A stretch of DNA of 64,000 nt from Allobosea sp035944375 (GTDB taxonomy: Bacteria; Pseudomonadota; Alphaproteobacteria; Rhizobiales; Beijerinckiaceae), in the NCBI RefSeq assembly GCF_035944375.1, contig NZ_DASZBE010000027.1; one strand, given 5' to 3'. The translations under genes and the position numbers were made by a program. Shown here in pieces: positions 1-8,806 of this stretch. Positions within the stretch are counted from its first letter, which is position 1. Every line of letters begins with the position of its first letter. The notes below the pieces were generated by a model. It searched no databases, had not been told where the DNA came from, and saw only the letters and a program-made list of their open reading frames with translations.

Positions 1-4
1 GGTC

Positions 5-916
5 TCAGCCCTTGCGAGCGAGAGACAGGCCGTTCTCGGCGGCGATGAAGTCCGACAGCATCGGCACGTAATCCTCGCTCTTCCCGGCCGCGACGGCGCG
101 GGCGAAGCTGTTCTTCACGGCGTTGCCGATCGGGTTGGGCACGCCGGCCGCATTCGCCACGCTCTCGAGATAGCGCACGTCCTTCAGCGCGTTGACGAGC
201 GTGAACTTGTGGGCGTCGCGGTCCCTCTCGAGCACATACTGCATGAAGGTCTGGTAGAAGCCGCAATCCATCCGGCTGCCGCGCAGCACGCTGTCGAAGG
301 TCTGCGGCGTGATGTCGATCTTCGCGGCCAGCGTCAGCGCCTCGGCATAGATCGCCGCATAGCCCATCGAGAGGAAGTTGTTCAGAAGCTTCATCTTGTG
401 GCCGTCGCCGACCGGACCGAGATGCACGACCTTCTGCGCCCAGGCCTCGATCGCCGGCTTGATCCGCGCGAAGACTTCCGGCGTCGTCCCGACCATCGCC
501 GAGAGCTGGCCGAGCGCAGCCTGGGCCGGCGTTCCGCCGAGCGGCGCATCGGCCAGATGCAGGCCCTTGGCCTCCAGCTCGCCGGCGATCCGCACCGTCA
601 CCGTCGGATCCGAGGTCGAGCAGTCGACGATCACGGTGCCTGGCTTGGCGCCCGCCGCGATGCCGTCGGGTCCGTTCACCACGGCCTCGACCTGGGCCGA
701 GCCGGTCACGCACAGGAAGATGATGCTGGCGTTCTCGGCAAGTTCCCGGGGCGTCTTGGCTTCCCTGGCGCCGCCGGCGACGAGGGTCTCGACCGGCTTG
801 CGGTTGCGATGCCCCATGACGGTGAGGGGGAAGCCCTTGTTGAGCAGGCTCTGGGCCATGCCCTGCCCCATCAGGCCGACGCCGATGAAGCCCACTGATT
901 CTTTGGTTGCAGTCAT
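5..916 (-). CDS. NAD(P)-dependent beta-hydroxyacid dehydrogenase (3-hydroxyisobutyrate dehydrogenase family)
   Basis: A 303-residue cytoplasmic oxidoreductase. The N-terminal Rossmann motif GFIGVGLMGQGMA and the signature DAPLGGTPAQA, followed by a conserved lysine (GHKMKLLNN), place it in the 6-phosphogluconate/3-hydroxyisobutyrate dehydrogenase superfamily. Members oxidise beta-hydroxy acids or reduce tartronate semialdehyde. The frame stays open to 1099, but the ATG at 916 is chosen because an AGGAGA ribosome site lies just upstream and the Rossmann fold starts there. It diverges from the LacI gene at 1020, which suggests control by that regulator. The exact substrate is not determined. 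Confidence 0.88.
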   Translation of the reverse strand: MTATKESVGFIGVGLMGQGMAQSLLNKGFPLTVMGHRNRKPVETLVAGGAREAKTPRELAENASIIFLCVTGSAQVEAVVNGPDGIAAGAKPGTVIVDCSTSDPTVTVRIAGELEAKGLHLADAPLGGTPAQAALGQLSAMVGTTPEVFARIKPAIEAWAQKVVHLGPVGDGHKMKLLNNFLSMGYAAIYAEALTLAAKIDITPQTFDSVLRGSRMDCGFYQTFMQYVLERDRDAHKFTLVNALKDVRYLESVANAAGVPNPIGNAVKNSFARAVAAGKSEDYVPMLSDFIAAENGLSLARKG

Positions 917-1019
917 CTTCAATTTCTCCTGTTTATATGAGAATGACGGATCGACGTGATGGAACGCCTGACCAAGAACCGGTCGCAGGGTCGCGTTTCC
1001 GACGCCGGAGAAGAGCGTC

Positions 1020-2096
1020 ATGACCAGCAGCGGCCCCGTCAGTGCCGGTTCCCCCGTCAAGCCAGCGGCTGCGCAGTCGGTCGCGCGCGGTCGCGTCACG
1101 CTTCAGATCATCGCCGATCGGCTCGCGGTCTCGACCGCGACGGTGTCGCTCGCGCTCCGCGGCTCGCCGCTGGTGGCGGAATCGACGCGCGCCCGCGTCC
1201 AGCAGATGGCCCGCGAGATGGGCTACAGCTACAACCGCAGCGCCGCTTCGCTGCGGACTGACCGCACCAATATCCTCGGCGTCGGCTTCCACGACATCAC
1301 CAACCCCTATTTCGCCGAATTGCTGTCGGCGATCGAGGAGACGACCACGGCCCATGGCCGCTCGATCCTGCTCGGCACCTATGGCGAGGACCTCGAACGG
1401 CAGGACCGTGTCCTCAACACGCTCAAGGAGTATCGCCCGGACGGGATGATCCTCTGTGCCGCCGGCGGCTCGACGCCGGAGACCTTCGCCCATCTGATCG
1501 CGGCCGGCGTTCCGATCGTCCAGCTCTCGCGCGAGATCACGCCCGATCTCGACTTCGTCGGCTCCGACGACCGCCACGGCACCATCCTGGCGATGGAGCA
1601 TCTGATCGGCCTCGGCCACCGGCGCATCGCCTTCATCTGCAAGAACGAGCGGATCTCGACGGGCGCGAACCGCTATCGCGGCTATTGCGAGGTCCTGGCA
1701 CGCAACGGCATCCCGGTCGACCCGGCGCTGGTCTATCCCGGGCATGGCACGCGCGAGAACGGCTCCAAGGGCATCCAGACGGTTCTCGATGCGCCCGATC
1801 CCCCTACGGCGGCCGTGTGCATGAACGATCTCGCCGCCTTCGGGGCCATGCTCGGGCTGCGCCATCGCGGCCGCGAGGCAGGCTCTGATTTCTCGATCAT
1901 TGGCTGCGACGACGTTCAGGAGGCGGCGCAATGGTATCCGGCGCTGACGACCATCCGCAATTTCCAGGACGAGATGGGCCGCACCTCGGCCGAATTCCTG
2001 ATCAGCCGCATCGCCGATCCCGCCGCCCCGCCGCGCCGGCTGCTGCTGACGCCCGCCCTCGTCGTCCGCGGCACGACGGCCCAGGCCCGCGGCTGA
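1020..2096 (+). CDS. LacI family transcriptional regulator
   Basis: A 358-residue regulator. The N-terminal LacI helix-turn-helix lies at about residues 27-75 (LQIIADRLAVSTATVSLALRG), with the hinge near MGYSYNRSAASLRTDRTN. A periplasmic-binding-protein-like sensor domain follows (NILGVGFHDITNPYFAELL). Residues 1-25 are a low-complexity leader, so the start could be somewhat later. It lies between two dehydrogenases transcribed on the other strand, so it probably represses the surrounding sugar-acid catabolic and ABC import genes. The effector is unknown. Confidence 0.9.
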   Translation: MTSSGPVSAGSPVKPAAAQSVARGRVTLQIIADRLAVSTATVSLALRGSPLVAESTRARVQQMAREMGYSYNRSAASLRTDRTNILGVGFHDITNPYFAELLSAIEETTTAHGRSILLGTYGEDLERQDRVLNTLKEYRPDGMILCAAGGSTPETFAHLIAAGVPIVQLSREITPDLDFVGSDDRHGTILAMEHLIGLGHRRIAFICKNERISTGANRYRGYCEVLARNGIPVDPALVYPGHGTRENGSKGIQTVLDAPDPPTAAVCMNDLAAFGAMLGLRHRGREAGSDFSIIGCDDVQEAAQWYPALTTIRNFQDEMGRTSAEFLISRIADPAAPPRRLLLTPALVVRGTTAQARG

Positions 2097-2112
2097 GCCC
2101 TGGGCGGGCGGC

Positions 2113-3003
2113 TCACGCATCGTTGGCGGGCTTGGCGTTGAGCGCGCGATAGGCCCGCACCACCTGCGAATCGTCGCGGCCGCCATGGCCCATCCCCGAC
2201 GCCGCGAGGAACATCTGGTGCGCGGCGGCCGCCAGCGGCAGCGCCGTGCGCGCCGCCCGGCCGGCATCGAGCACGATCGACAGATCCTTGACGAAGATGT
2301 CGACGGCGCTGGTCACCGCCGGGTCGGCCTCGTGCATGCGCGGTCCGCGGTCCTTCAGCATCCACGAGGAGGCGGCCGAGCCGCCCATGATCTCGAACAG
2401 CAGCCGCCCGTCGATCCCGGCCTTCTCCGCGAGCGAGAGCGCCTCCGCCGCGACCGCGATGTGCACGCCGCAGAGCAGCTGGTTGACCGTCTTGACCGTT
2501 GCGCCCTGCCCGGGCGCCTGCCCGACATGGAAGACCTTGTCGCCCAGCGCCTCCAGCATCGGCCGCGCCAGCGCCATGGTCTCGTCGGGCGCCCCGACCA
2601 TGATCGAGAGCGTCGCGGCGCGCGCGCCGACCACGCCGCCCGACACCGGGGCGTCGACGAAGCGCCGGCCGCTGGCGATGACCTGCGCCGCGATCGCCTC
2701 GACCTCGCCCGGCGGGCAGGTCGCCATCAGGATCACCACCGCGCCGGGCGCCAGCGCCGCGAGCGCCCCGGCCTCGAACAGCACGGCGCGCGCCTGCGCC
2801 GCGTTGACGACCATCAGCACCATCGCCTCGGCACCCGCGGCCGCGGCCGCGGCGCTCTCCGCCGCATGTCCGCCCGCAGACACCAGCGCCTCGCGCGCAC
2901 TCTCGCGCATGTCGAAGCCGGTGACGCGGAACTGACGCTTGACGAGGTTCTCGGCCATCGGCGCGCCCATGGCGCCGAGCCCGATGAAGGCGATCGATTT
3001 CAA
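2113..3003 (-). CDS. NAD(P)-dependent oxidoreductase, 3-hydroxyisobutyrate dehydrogenase / tartronate semialdehyde reductase family
   Basis: A 296-residue enzyme with an N-terminal dinucleotide motif (FIGLGAMGAPMAENLVK), substrate signature DAPVSGGVVGA and catalytic-lysine region ATVKTVNQLL. It is a second member of the same superfamily as the gene at 5-916 but is clearly divergent from it, so this is not a recent duplication. The family includes 2-hydroxy-3-oxopropionate reductase and L-threonate dehydrogenase. It lies downstream of the ABC permeases on the same strand, separated by the hydrolase gene at 3041. A role in oxidising the imported substrate is inferred from position. Confidence 0.87.
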   Translation of the reverse strand: MKSIAFIGLGAMGAPMAENLVKRQFRVTGFDMRESAREALVSAGGHAAESAAAAAAGAEAMVLMVVNAAQARAVLFEAGALAALAPGAVVILMATCPPGEVEAIAAQVIASGRRFVDAPVSGGVVGARAATLSIMVGAPDETMALARPMLEALGDKVFHVGQAPGQGATVKTVNQLLCGVHIAVAAEALSLAEKAGIDGRLLFEIMGGSAASSWMLKDRGPRMHEADPAVTSAVDIFVKDLSIVLDAGRAARTALPLAAAAHQMFLAASGMGHGGRDDSQVVRAYRALNAKPANDA

Positions 3004-3040
3004 CGTCTTTTATCCCTCAACTCGCAGAAACCAACATAGA

Positions 3041-4024
3041 TCACCAATCGGCATTTGATCCTCTCGTGTCGAGATGAACGAACGACCCATAGGTGCCGAT
3101 GCCGCCTTTGAAATCGCCACGATCGCGCATGTCCCGCAGGACGCCGGCCCAACTTGAAGGTGAACTGTTCGATTGAACATAAAAATCAATAGCGTTGAAG
3201 CGCTTATGGAGACTATTAGTCTCGCCGCCGATTGCTCTATTGTAATTTTCGCTACGATAAACGCTCAAGGTCCTAATTGGCGCCATGAATTGATCACGAA
3301 GTTTATCCAATACTTGAATCGTCAGCTTGATGTTATCCCAGAGATCTTTGGGTGGAAGCGTGTTCAAACCAAACGCTGGACTGTTTGGGTTTGAATGCGA
3401 CGACCCCATTACAAGCAATTCGTAAGGCTTGAAGTTACGAACCCCCCAACTGGCGAAATGCTGAGCAAAATCAGCTGAAGGGTCCCCTGCCGAAAACAGC
3501 GCAGATGACGCTGAGATTTCCTCCAAATCGTCGGAATCGGCAAAAACCTGAGGTTTCTGCGCGTCGAAGAAATTGACCTGCCCAGACTCGAACAGGTAGC
3601 GCTCTGATTTGCGACGCCGCACCAAGCCAGGAAGCGAGACCTTTTTGCCATTGATGGTGCCAAAGACCCAGCGCGAAAACTCTGCCGCCGCGTCGTCGAG
3701 CCGGCCCTCCGACAGCCGCTTTAACAAAGTCGACTTGCCGAACGCCCCGTGTCCAATGTTGAAGGCCAGCGAGACCAATGCGGCAAAGCGTTCGCTCTGG
3801 ATACTCGGCGGAACGACGCTGTCTAGATAGCTTTCCGTCTCCTCAAGATCGGCCTTCAGAATTTTGTTCGCTTGCGCTTCCGTTATCTTGTTGCCTGGCA
3901 CGGCATGGGCACCGGTATGGCCGTAGCCGATCGTCAGCACGCCAACGGGATCGATATACGTTTCAAGACGAAGGCCTTCAAAATGCTTGATAACTGTCAG
4001 TCCATTGTCAGAAATGCTACGCAT
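3041..4024 (-). CDS. Two-domain peptidoglycan hydrolase: GH24 lysozyme plus peptidase M15-like domain
   Basis: A 327-residue protein without a signal peptide. Residues 8-145 are a T4-type lysozyme domain with the triad Glu16, Asp25, Thr31 at the spacing of T4 Glu11/Asp20/Thr26 (HFEGLRLETYIDPVGVLTIG). Residues 200-327 resemble zinc peptidases of the M15_3 family: SLHKRFNAIDF gives His273 and Asp280, and FVHLDTRG gives His317. Such domains cut muramyl-glycan and peptide bonds respectively, typical of phage endolysins. The usual M15 glycine in HxxGxAxD is Phe here. The gene is visibly AT-richer than both neighbours and splits an otherwise continuous catabolic operon, which suggests acquisition by transfer. 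Confidence 0.86.
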   Translation of the reverse strand: MRSISDNGLTVIKHFEGLRLETYIDPVGVLTIGYGHTGAHAVPGNKITEAQANKILKADLEETESYLDSVVPPSIQSERFAALVSLAFNIGHGAFGKSTLLKRLSEGRLDDAAAEFSRWVFGTINGKKVSLPGLVRRRKSERYLFESGQVNFFDAQKPQVFADSDDLEEISASSALFSAGDPSADFAQHFASWGVRNFKPYELLVMGSSHSNPNSPAFGLNTLPPKDLWDNIKLTIQVLDKLRDQFMAPIRTLSVYRSENYNRAIGGETNSLHKRFNAIDFYVQSNSSPSSWAGVLRDMRDRGDFKGGIGTYGSFVHLDTRGSNADW

Positions 4025-4078
4025 AGCGCCCTCCCCGTATGAACAGAGGCCATCGATAGCACGTTTGCTTTGCGCTAA

Positions 4079-4987
4079 CTATTCCTTCACCGCTCCGGTC
4101 ATCGCCGACACGTAATGCTCGACGAAGAACGCGTAGAGGATCACCAGCGGCAGCGAGCCGATCAGGGCGCCCGCCATCAGCGAACCCCAGCGGAAGATGT
4201 CGCCATCGACGAAGTTGGAGATGATCGCCACCGGCACCGTCTTGTTGTGGTCCGAGGAGATGAAGGTCAGCGCGTAGATGAACTCGTTCCAGCACAGGGT
4301 GAAGGCGAAGATGAAGGCCGAGATCAGCCCGGGGATCGCCAGCGGCAGCACGATCTTGACGAGGATCTGCCAGCGGCTCGCCCCGTCCATCAGGGCGCAT
4401 TCCTCAAGTTCGTAGGGAATGGTCTTGAAGTATCCCATCAAGAGCCAGGTGCAGAACGGGATCAGGATGGTCGGATAGGTCAGGATCAGCGCGAAGGGCG
4501 TGTCGAACAGGCCATAGGCGTGGATCACGGCCGAGAGCGGGATGAACAGGATCGACGGTGGCACGAGATAGGCCAGGAAGATCAGCCCGCCGACCGTCGC
4601 CGCGCCCTTGTAGCGGATGCGGGTGATGGCATAGGCCGACAGCACGCTGGCGAAGATCGAGAGGAAGGTCGCCGCGGTGGCGACCATCATCGTGGTCATC
4701 AGCCAGCGCGGATAGGCGCTCTCGAACAGCAGCTTGTAGATGTGCTGGAAGGTCGGCTGGCTGACCCAGAGCGGGTTGCTGTTGTCGAGGTCGAGCAGCT
4801 GCGCATCCGGTTTGATCGAGGTGATCACCATCCAGTAGAACGGGAACAGCAGCACCACGAGGATGATGGCCAGCGGCATGTAGACGACCACCAGCTTGCG
4901 CGGCAGCGTCTCCAGATAAGCCATGCCCTCGCGATGGTCGGACAGCGTGCCCGGGGTTGCGTTGGATTTCAGGGCGGCGTCAGTCAT
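4079..4987 (-). CDS. Carbohydrate ABC transporter permease (MalG/UgpE type)
   Basis: A 302-residue inner-membrane permease with six predicted transmembrane helices. The EAA loop (LEECALMDGASRWQILVKIVL) couples to the ATPase. It pairs with the MalF-type permease at 4980, whose stop overlaps this start by 8 bases, indicating translational coupling. It belongs to the importer that also includes the binding protein at 6076 and the ATPase at 7512. Import of a sugar, polyol or sugar acid is inferred from family and neighbours. Confidence 0.92.
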   Translation of the reverse strand: MTDAALKSNATPGTLSDHREGMAYLETLPRKLVVVYMPLAIILVVLLFPFYWMVITSIKPDAQLLDLDNSNPLWVSQPTFQHIYKLLFESAYPRWLMTTMMVATAATFLSIFASVLSAYAITRIRYKGAATVGGLIFLAYLVPPSILFIPLSAVIHAYGLFDTPFALILTYPTILIPFCTWLLMGYFKTIPYELEECALMDGASRWQILVKIVLPLAIPGLISAFIFAFTLCWNEFIYALTFISSDHNKTVPVAIISNFVDGDIFRWGSLMAGALIGSLPLVILYAFFVEHYVSAMTGAVKE

Positions 4988-5927
4988 TGCTCTCTCCCTG
5001 CTGCCACTTGCGGCGCTGAAGGCCGAACCAGCTGATCATGATGGCGGCCAGAAGGAAGGGCACCATCGCGGTGGCGATCGCGGCGCCCTCGCCCAGCCGC
5101 CCGCCCAGGATGCCGCGCTGATAGGACAGCGTCGCCATCAGCTGCGTCGCATTGACCGGGCCGCCACGGGTCATGGCCCAGATCAGCTGGAAATCGGTGA
5201 AGGTGAACAGAACCGAGAACGTCATCACCACGGCGATGATCGGGGTCAGCAGCGGATAGGTCACGAAGCGGAAGCGCTGCCAGCCCGAGGCGCCGTCGAG
5301 CGTCGCGGCCTCGTAGAGCGAGGGCGAGACGGTCTGCAGCCCGGCCAGCAGCGTGATCGCGATAAAGGGGATGCCGCGCCAGATATTGGCGAAGATCACG
5401 CTGCACTGCGCCAGGAACGGGTCGCCGAGCCAGTTGATGTACTGGCCCTTGTCGAGAAAGCCCCATTTCTGCAGCAGCCAGGTGAAGATCGAGAACTGCG
5501 TGTCGAAGATCCACCAGAACGCCACCGCCGACAGCACGGTCGGCACGATGAACGGGATCAGCACGATGGCGCGGATGAACGCCTTGAACGGCATGTGGTT
5601 GTTCAGGAGGATCGCGAGATAGAGCCCGATGGCGAATTTGAACACCGAAGCGACCGCCGTGTAGACGAGCGTGAAGGCTGTCGCGTTCAGGAAGTCGCTG
5701 TCGTCGAGCAGGTACTGGTAGTTTTCCAGCCCGATGAACACGCCGCCGCGGCCGATGCGCATGTCGGTCATGCTCATCCACATGCCCAGGATCAGCGGCC
5801 AGGCCAGGAAGAACAGCAGGAAGATCATGGTCGGAACCATGAACCAGAAGCCCAGCCAGTTCCGGTTGACCATCAGCCTTGTCCAGGCGGTGGTCTCCGG
5901 CGGGGCGGCGAACGAGCCTGAAGCCAT
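4980..5927 (-). CDS. Sugar ABC transporter permease (MalF/UgpA type)
   Basis: A 315-residue inner-membrane permease with six transmembrane helices and an EAA loop (LYEAATLDGASGWQRFRFVT). The reading frame extends to 5975, but the start at 5927 is preferred: the extra 16 codons overlap the long hairpin at 5954-5993, and a GAGGA motif precedes the 5927 ATG. It forms the heteromeric channel with the product of 4079-4987. An extended cytoplasmic N-terminus before the first helix (residues 1-30) is normal for the family. Confidence 0.91.
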   Translation of the reverse strand: MASGSFAAPPETTAWTRLMVNRNWLGFWFMVPTMIFLLFFLAWPLILGMWMSMTDMRIGRGGVFIGLENYQYLLDDSDFLNATAFTLVYTAVASVFKFAIGLYLAILLNNHMPFKAFIRAIVLIPFIVPTVLSAVAFWWIFDTQFSIFTWLLQKWGFLDKGQYINWLGDPFLAQCSVIFANIWRGIPFIAITLLAGLQTVSPSLYEAATLDGASGWQRFRFVTYPLLTPIIAVVMTFSVLFTFTDFQLIWAMTRGGPVNATQLMATLSYQRGILGGRLGEGAAIATAMVPFLLAAIMISWFGLQRRKWQQGESND

Positions 5928-5953
5928 CGCGAGCGCTTCCTCGATAAAAGGGT

Positions 5954-5993
5954 GTCTTCCTCCCGGCGCGCGCAAACGCGCCGGGAGGAAGAC
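5954..5993 (-). other. Perfect 17-bp stem-loop between binding-protein and permease genes
   Basis: Bases 5954-5970 and 5977-5993 are exact reverse complements around a 6-base loop. A second GC-rich hairpin (6041-6050 with 6055-6064, loop TTAC) lies just after the binding-protein stop. Similar stem-loops between malE-type and malF-type genes are known to protect the upstream message and lower permease expression. No T-run follows, so complete termination is less likely. Confidence 0.75.
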
Positions 5994-6075
5994 CCGTAGA
6001 CAGGGGTGAAAGGCCCTTCCCTCGGCGCCGGTCAGGCGCTCCGGCCGGCGTTACCGCCGGCCGGAAAGGGTTCGG

Positions 6076-7401
6076 TCAGCGGTAGATCCGCTGCAGCTGC
6101 CGCTCCGCGAGCCGCATCGCACCATCGGCCGATTCACGACCGGTGCAGAAGCTGGCGAACATGTCGACGACGATGAAGTCCGCCATGGCCGTCGCCGCCT
6201 TCTCGTCGAGCTTGCCGCGATGACCCGCGACGAGGCTGCGCTTGGAGGCGTCGCGGAACACCGTGTTCTTCGGGTCCTTGGTCCAGACCGGATTGTTGTC
6301 GTAGGCGTTCAGCGTATGCGTGAGGTAGCCGGCGGCCGCCTCCAGCCACGGGTTGAACTGCTCGGCTTCCAGCATGTAGGCCATGAACGCTTTGCAGGCG
6401 TTCGGGAACTTCGTGTAGGTCATCGCCATCATCGGGAAGCAGAGCTGGATCTCGGTCGGCTTGCCCGCCGGGCCGATCGGCCAGTAGGCGTGATCCATAT
6501 CCGCCGCGATTTCCTTCTGCTTCGGATCGTTGGAGGCGTTCGCCGCGGCATAGATCGAGATGCCGTTGGCGGTCAGCCCGAGTTCGCCCGACAGGAACAG
6601 ACGGTTGTTGGAGGCGTCGTTCCAGGCCGCAGTGCCCTGGATGAAGGTGTCATACAGCGCCTTGGAATAGTTCAGCGCCGCTTCCGTCTCGGGCGAGCGG
6701 ATGATCACCTTGCTGTTCTCGTCGACCTGCGCGCCGTTGTGGGACCACAGCAGCCAGTAGGCGTAGGAGTTGCCGTCGCCCGAGGCGCGGCCGAGCGGGA
6801 AGCCGGCCGGCGTGTTCTTGGCCTTCAGCGCCTTGCAGAGTTCCAGGAACCCGGCCGTCGTCTGCGGCACCTCGTTGAAGCCGGCCGCCTTGATCTGCGA
6901 GATGCGGTAGTTGAGGTAGCCGCCGTTGATCGCGGCGGGGATCGCGATCCACTTGTTGCCAAGCTTGCCATAGGCCTCGGCCACCGGCACCCAGCCGCCA
7001 TACTTCTTGCCGAGATAATCGGCGACGTCGGTGACGTCGACGCAGCGGTTCGGGAACAGGTGCGGCGTCGAGTAGAGCGACCAGAACAGGTCCGGGCCCG
7101 TGCCGGTGTTGGCGGCGACGGAGGCCTTCGGCTGCATGTCGTCGAAGGATTCCGACGTCACCGTGACGCGCACGCCCGTGGCCGCGGTGAAGGCCGCGAC
7201 GATCTTGTTGAACTGCTCATCCTCGGCGACGACGAAGCGGCGCCAGCGCATCAGGTTGAGGGTCGCGCCCGCCTCGGGCTTGAAGGGCGAGGCCTGCGCC
7301 CAGGCCTTGGCCCACTCGGTCATGCCGGAGCCGACGAGGGCGCCGGCGCCCGCCACGCCGGCGAGGCCCTTCAATGCGGAACGTCGTGTCGGTTTGGTCA
7401 T
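6076..7401 (-). CDS. Extracellular solute-binding protein of a carbohydrate ABC importer, Tat-exported
   Basis: A 441-residue family 1 (MalE/UgpB-like) periplasmic binding protein. The N-terminus TRRSALKGLAGVAGAGALVG is a twin-arginine signal with cleavage probably near AKAWAQA (residue 36). The mature domain starts with LNLMRWRRFV and keeps the two-lobe pattern of this family. It delivers its ligand to the permeases at 4079-5927. The downstream stem-loops are consistent with higher expression of this gene than of the permeases. The ligand is not predictable from sequence alone; the surrounding dehydrogenases favour a sugar, polyol or sugar acid. Confidence 0.9.
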   Translation of the reverse strand: MTKPTRRSALKGLAGVAGAGALVGSGMTEWAKAWAQASPFKPEAGATLNLMRWRRFVVAEDEQFNKIVAAFTAATGVRVTVTSESFDDMQPKASVAANTGTGPDLFWSLYSTPHLFPNRCVDVTDVADYLGKKYGGWVPVAEAYGKLGNKWIAIPAAINGGYLNYRISQIKAAGFNEVPQTTAGFLELCKALKAKNTPAGFPLGRASGDGNSYAYWLLWSHNGAQVDENSKVIIRSPETEAALNYSKALYDTFIQGTAAWNDASNNRLFLSGELGLTANGISIYAAANASNDPKQKEIAADMDHAYWPIGPAGKPTEIQLCFPMMAMTYTKFPNACKAFMAYMLEAEQFNPWLEAAAGYLTHTLNAYDNNPVWTKDPKNTVFRDASKRSLVAGHRGKLDEKAATAMADFIVVDMFASFCTGRESADGAMRLAERQLQRIYR

Positions 7402-7511
7402 CAGCGTCCTCCCATGGACTCGGTTGCTCGGCCCGGGGTCTGGAGCGCCCCATTGGCCTTGTGCTTCATCGCGCCCCGGGAGTTGGTCCCCCGTGGGCGC
7501 GGATGATCAGG

Positions 7512-8570
7512 TCATGCCGCCAGGCTTTTCCCCGTGCCGGCGTCGAAGAGATGCGTCACATTGGTGTCGGGCGTGATCCCGATCAGCTCGCCCGGCTTGG
7601 CGGTGATGCGCTCGCGGAACACGCAGGTCAGGCTCTGCCCGCCGCAGCGGACCACGACCTGCGTCTCGGAGCCCATCGGCTCGACCACGACGACTTCGGC
7701 CTTGAGGCCGTTCTCGTCGAGCTGGATATGCTCGGGCCGGATGCCGAGCACGGCGGCCTTGCCGTTGGAATCGGCCGGATGCGTCCCGATCGGCCAGACC
7801 ACCCCACCTGCGGTCTCGAAGCCGGCGGGCGTGATCGTGCCGTTCAGCAGGTTCATCGAGGGCGAGCCGATGAAGGCAGCGACGAAGAGATTGGCGGGGC
7901 GGTCGTAGAGATCGAGCGGCGCGCCCATCTGCTCGACGATGCCGTCATGCATCACCACGATCTTGTCGGCCATGGTCATCGCTTCGATCTGGTCGTGCGT
8001 GACATAGACCGTGGTGGTCTTCAGGCGCTGGTGCAGTTCCTTGATCTCGGTGCGCATCTGCACGCGCAGCTTGGCGTCGAGATTGGAGAGCGGCTCGTCG
8101 AACAGGAACACCTGCGGGTCGCGCACGATCGCGCGGCCCATCGCGACGCGCTGGCGCTGGCCGCCGGAAAGCTGGCGCGGATAGCGGTCGAGCAGCTTCT
8201 CGAGGCCGAGGATGGCCGCCGCCTTGCCGACGCGATCGGCGATCTCCTCCTTGGGAGCCTTCCGCAGCTTCATCGAGAACGCCATGTTGTCGGCGACCGT
8301 CATGTGCGGATAGAGCGCGTAGTTCTGGAACACCATCGCGATGTCGCGCTCTTTCGGCGGCACGTCGTTGACGACGCGCGGGCCGATCCGGATCTCGCCG
8401 CCCGAGATGTTCTCGAGCCCGGCGATCATCCGCAGCAGCGTGGACTTGCCGCAGCCGGACGGGCCGACCAGAATCACGAACTCGCCGTCTTCGATGTCGA
8501 TATCGACGCCGTGAATGACCTGGGTCGAGCCATACGCCTTGCGTACGTCGGCAATCTGCACTGAGGCCAT
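7512..8570 (-). CDS. ABC transporter ATP-binding protein (UgpC/MalK type)
   Basis: A 352-residue cytoplasmic ATPase with Walker A GPSGCGKST, signature LSGGQRQRVAMGRAI, Walker B VFLFDEPLSNLDAK and the H-loop YVTHDQIEA. The C-terminal 110 residues form the regulatory TOBE/OB domain typical of MalK and UgpC. It is the first gene of the importer operon reading leftward. It diverges from the FadR-type regulator at 8807 across a 236-base region that contains a candidate operator at 8747. Confidence 0.94.
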   Translation of the reverse strand: MASVQIADVRKAYGSTQVIHGVDIDIEDGEFVILVGPSGCGKSTLLRMIAGLENISGGEIRIGPRVVNDVPPKERDIAMVFQNYALYPHMTVADNMAFSMKLRKAPKEEIADRVGKAAAILGLEKLLDRYPRQLSGGQRQRVAMGRAIVRDPQVFLFDEPLSNLDAKLRVQMRTEIKELHQRLKTTTVYVTHDQIEAMTMADKIVVMHDGIVEQMGAPLDLYDRPANLFVAAFIGSPSMNLLNGTITPAGFETAGGVVWPIGTHPADSNGKAAVLGIRPEHIQLDENGLKAEVVVVEPMGSETQVVVRCGGQSLTCVFRERITAKPGELIGITPDTNVTHLFDAGTGKSLAA

Positions 8571-8746
8571 CGGGCCTGTCTCCTCAACGTCGTTTCCCCG
8601 TGGACCCGGTGATCCGCCACAACGGGCGAAGTCCGGGCCGCATCGTCTATCGGCCTGTTGCGACCGATCGATGAAGGTTGCCGTCGGCTAAGGACCGTCC
8701 CGCTCCGGAGAACGGCGGTCCCTTGCACCGGCCTTCATCTGCGATA

Positions 8747-8764
8747 AAGTCATACCATACATGC
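8747..8764. promoter_or_regulatory. Candidate FadR/GntR operator, copy 1
   Basis: The 18-base site AAGTCATACCATACATGC lies between the divergent ABC ATPase and FadR-type regulator. It matches the site at 9571-9588 at 15 of 18 positions. Read on the other strand it contains GGTATGAC, similar to the GGTATNNCC cores of FadR-subfamily operators. Its placement would let the regulator control itself and the importer. Confidence 0.55.
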
Positions 8765-8806
8765 AGGCGTGTCAAGCGCCGGACGGGGAGGAGGAGAAGC
8801 CAGACG

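Noticed and set aside
917..1019. A LacI operator between the divergent dehydrogenase and LacI genes
   Set aside because: No convincing palindrome with a central CG was found by eye, so no site is annotated.
3173..3394. A 73-codon frame opposite the lysozyme gene
   Set aside because: No ribosome site, no family, and fully antisense to a gene with two catalytic domains.
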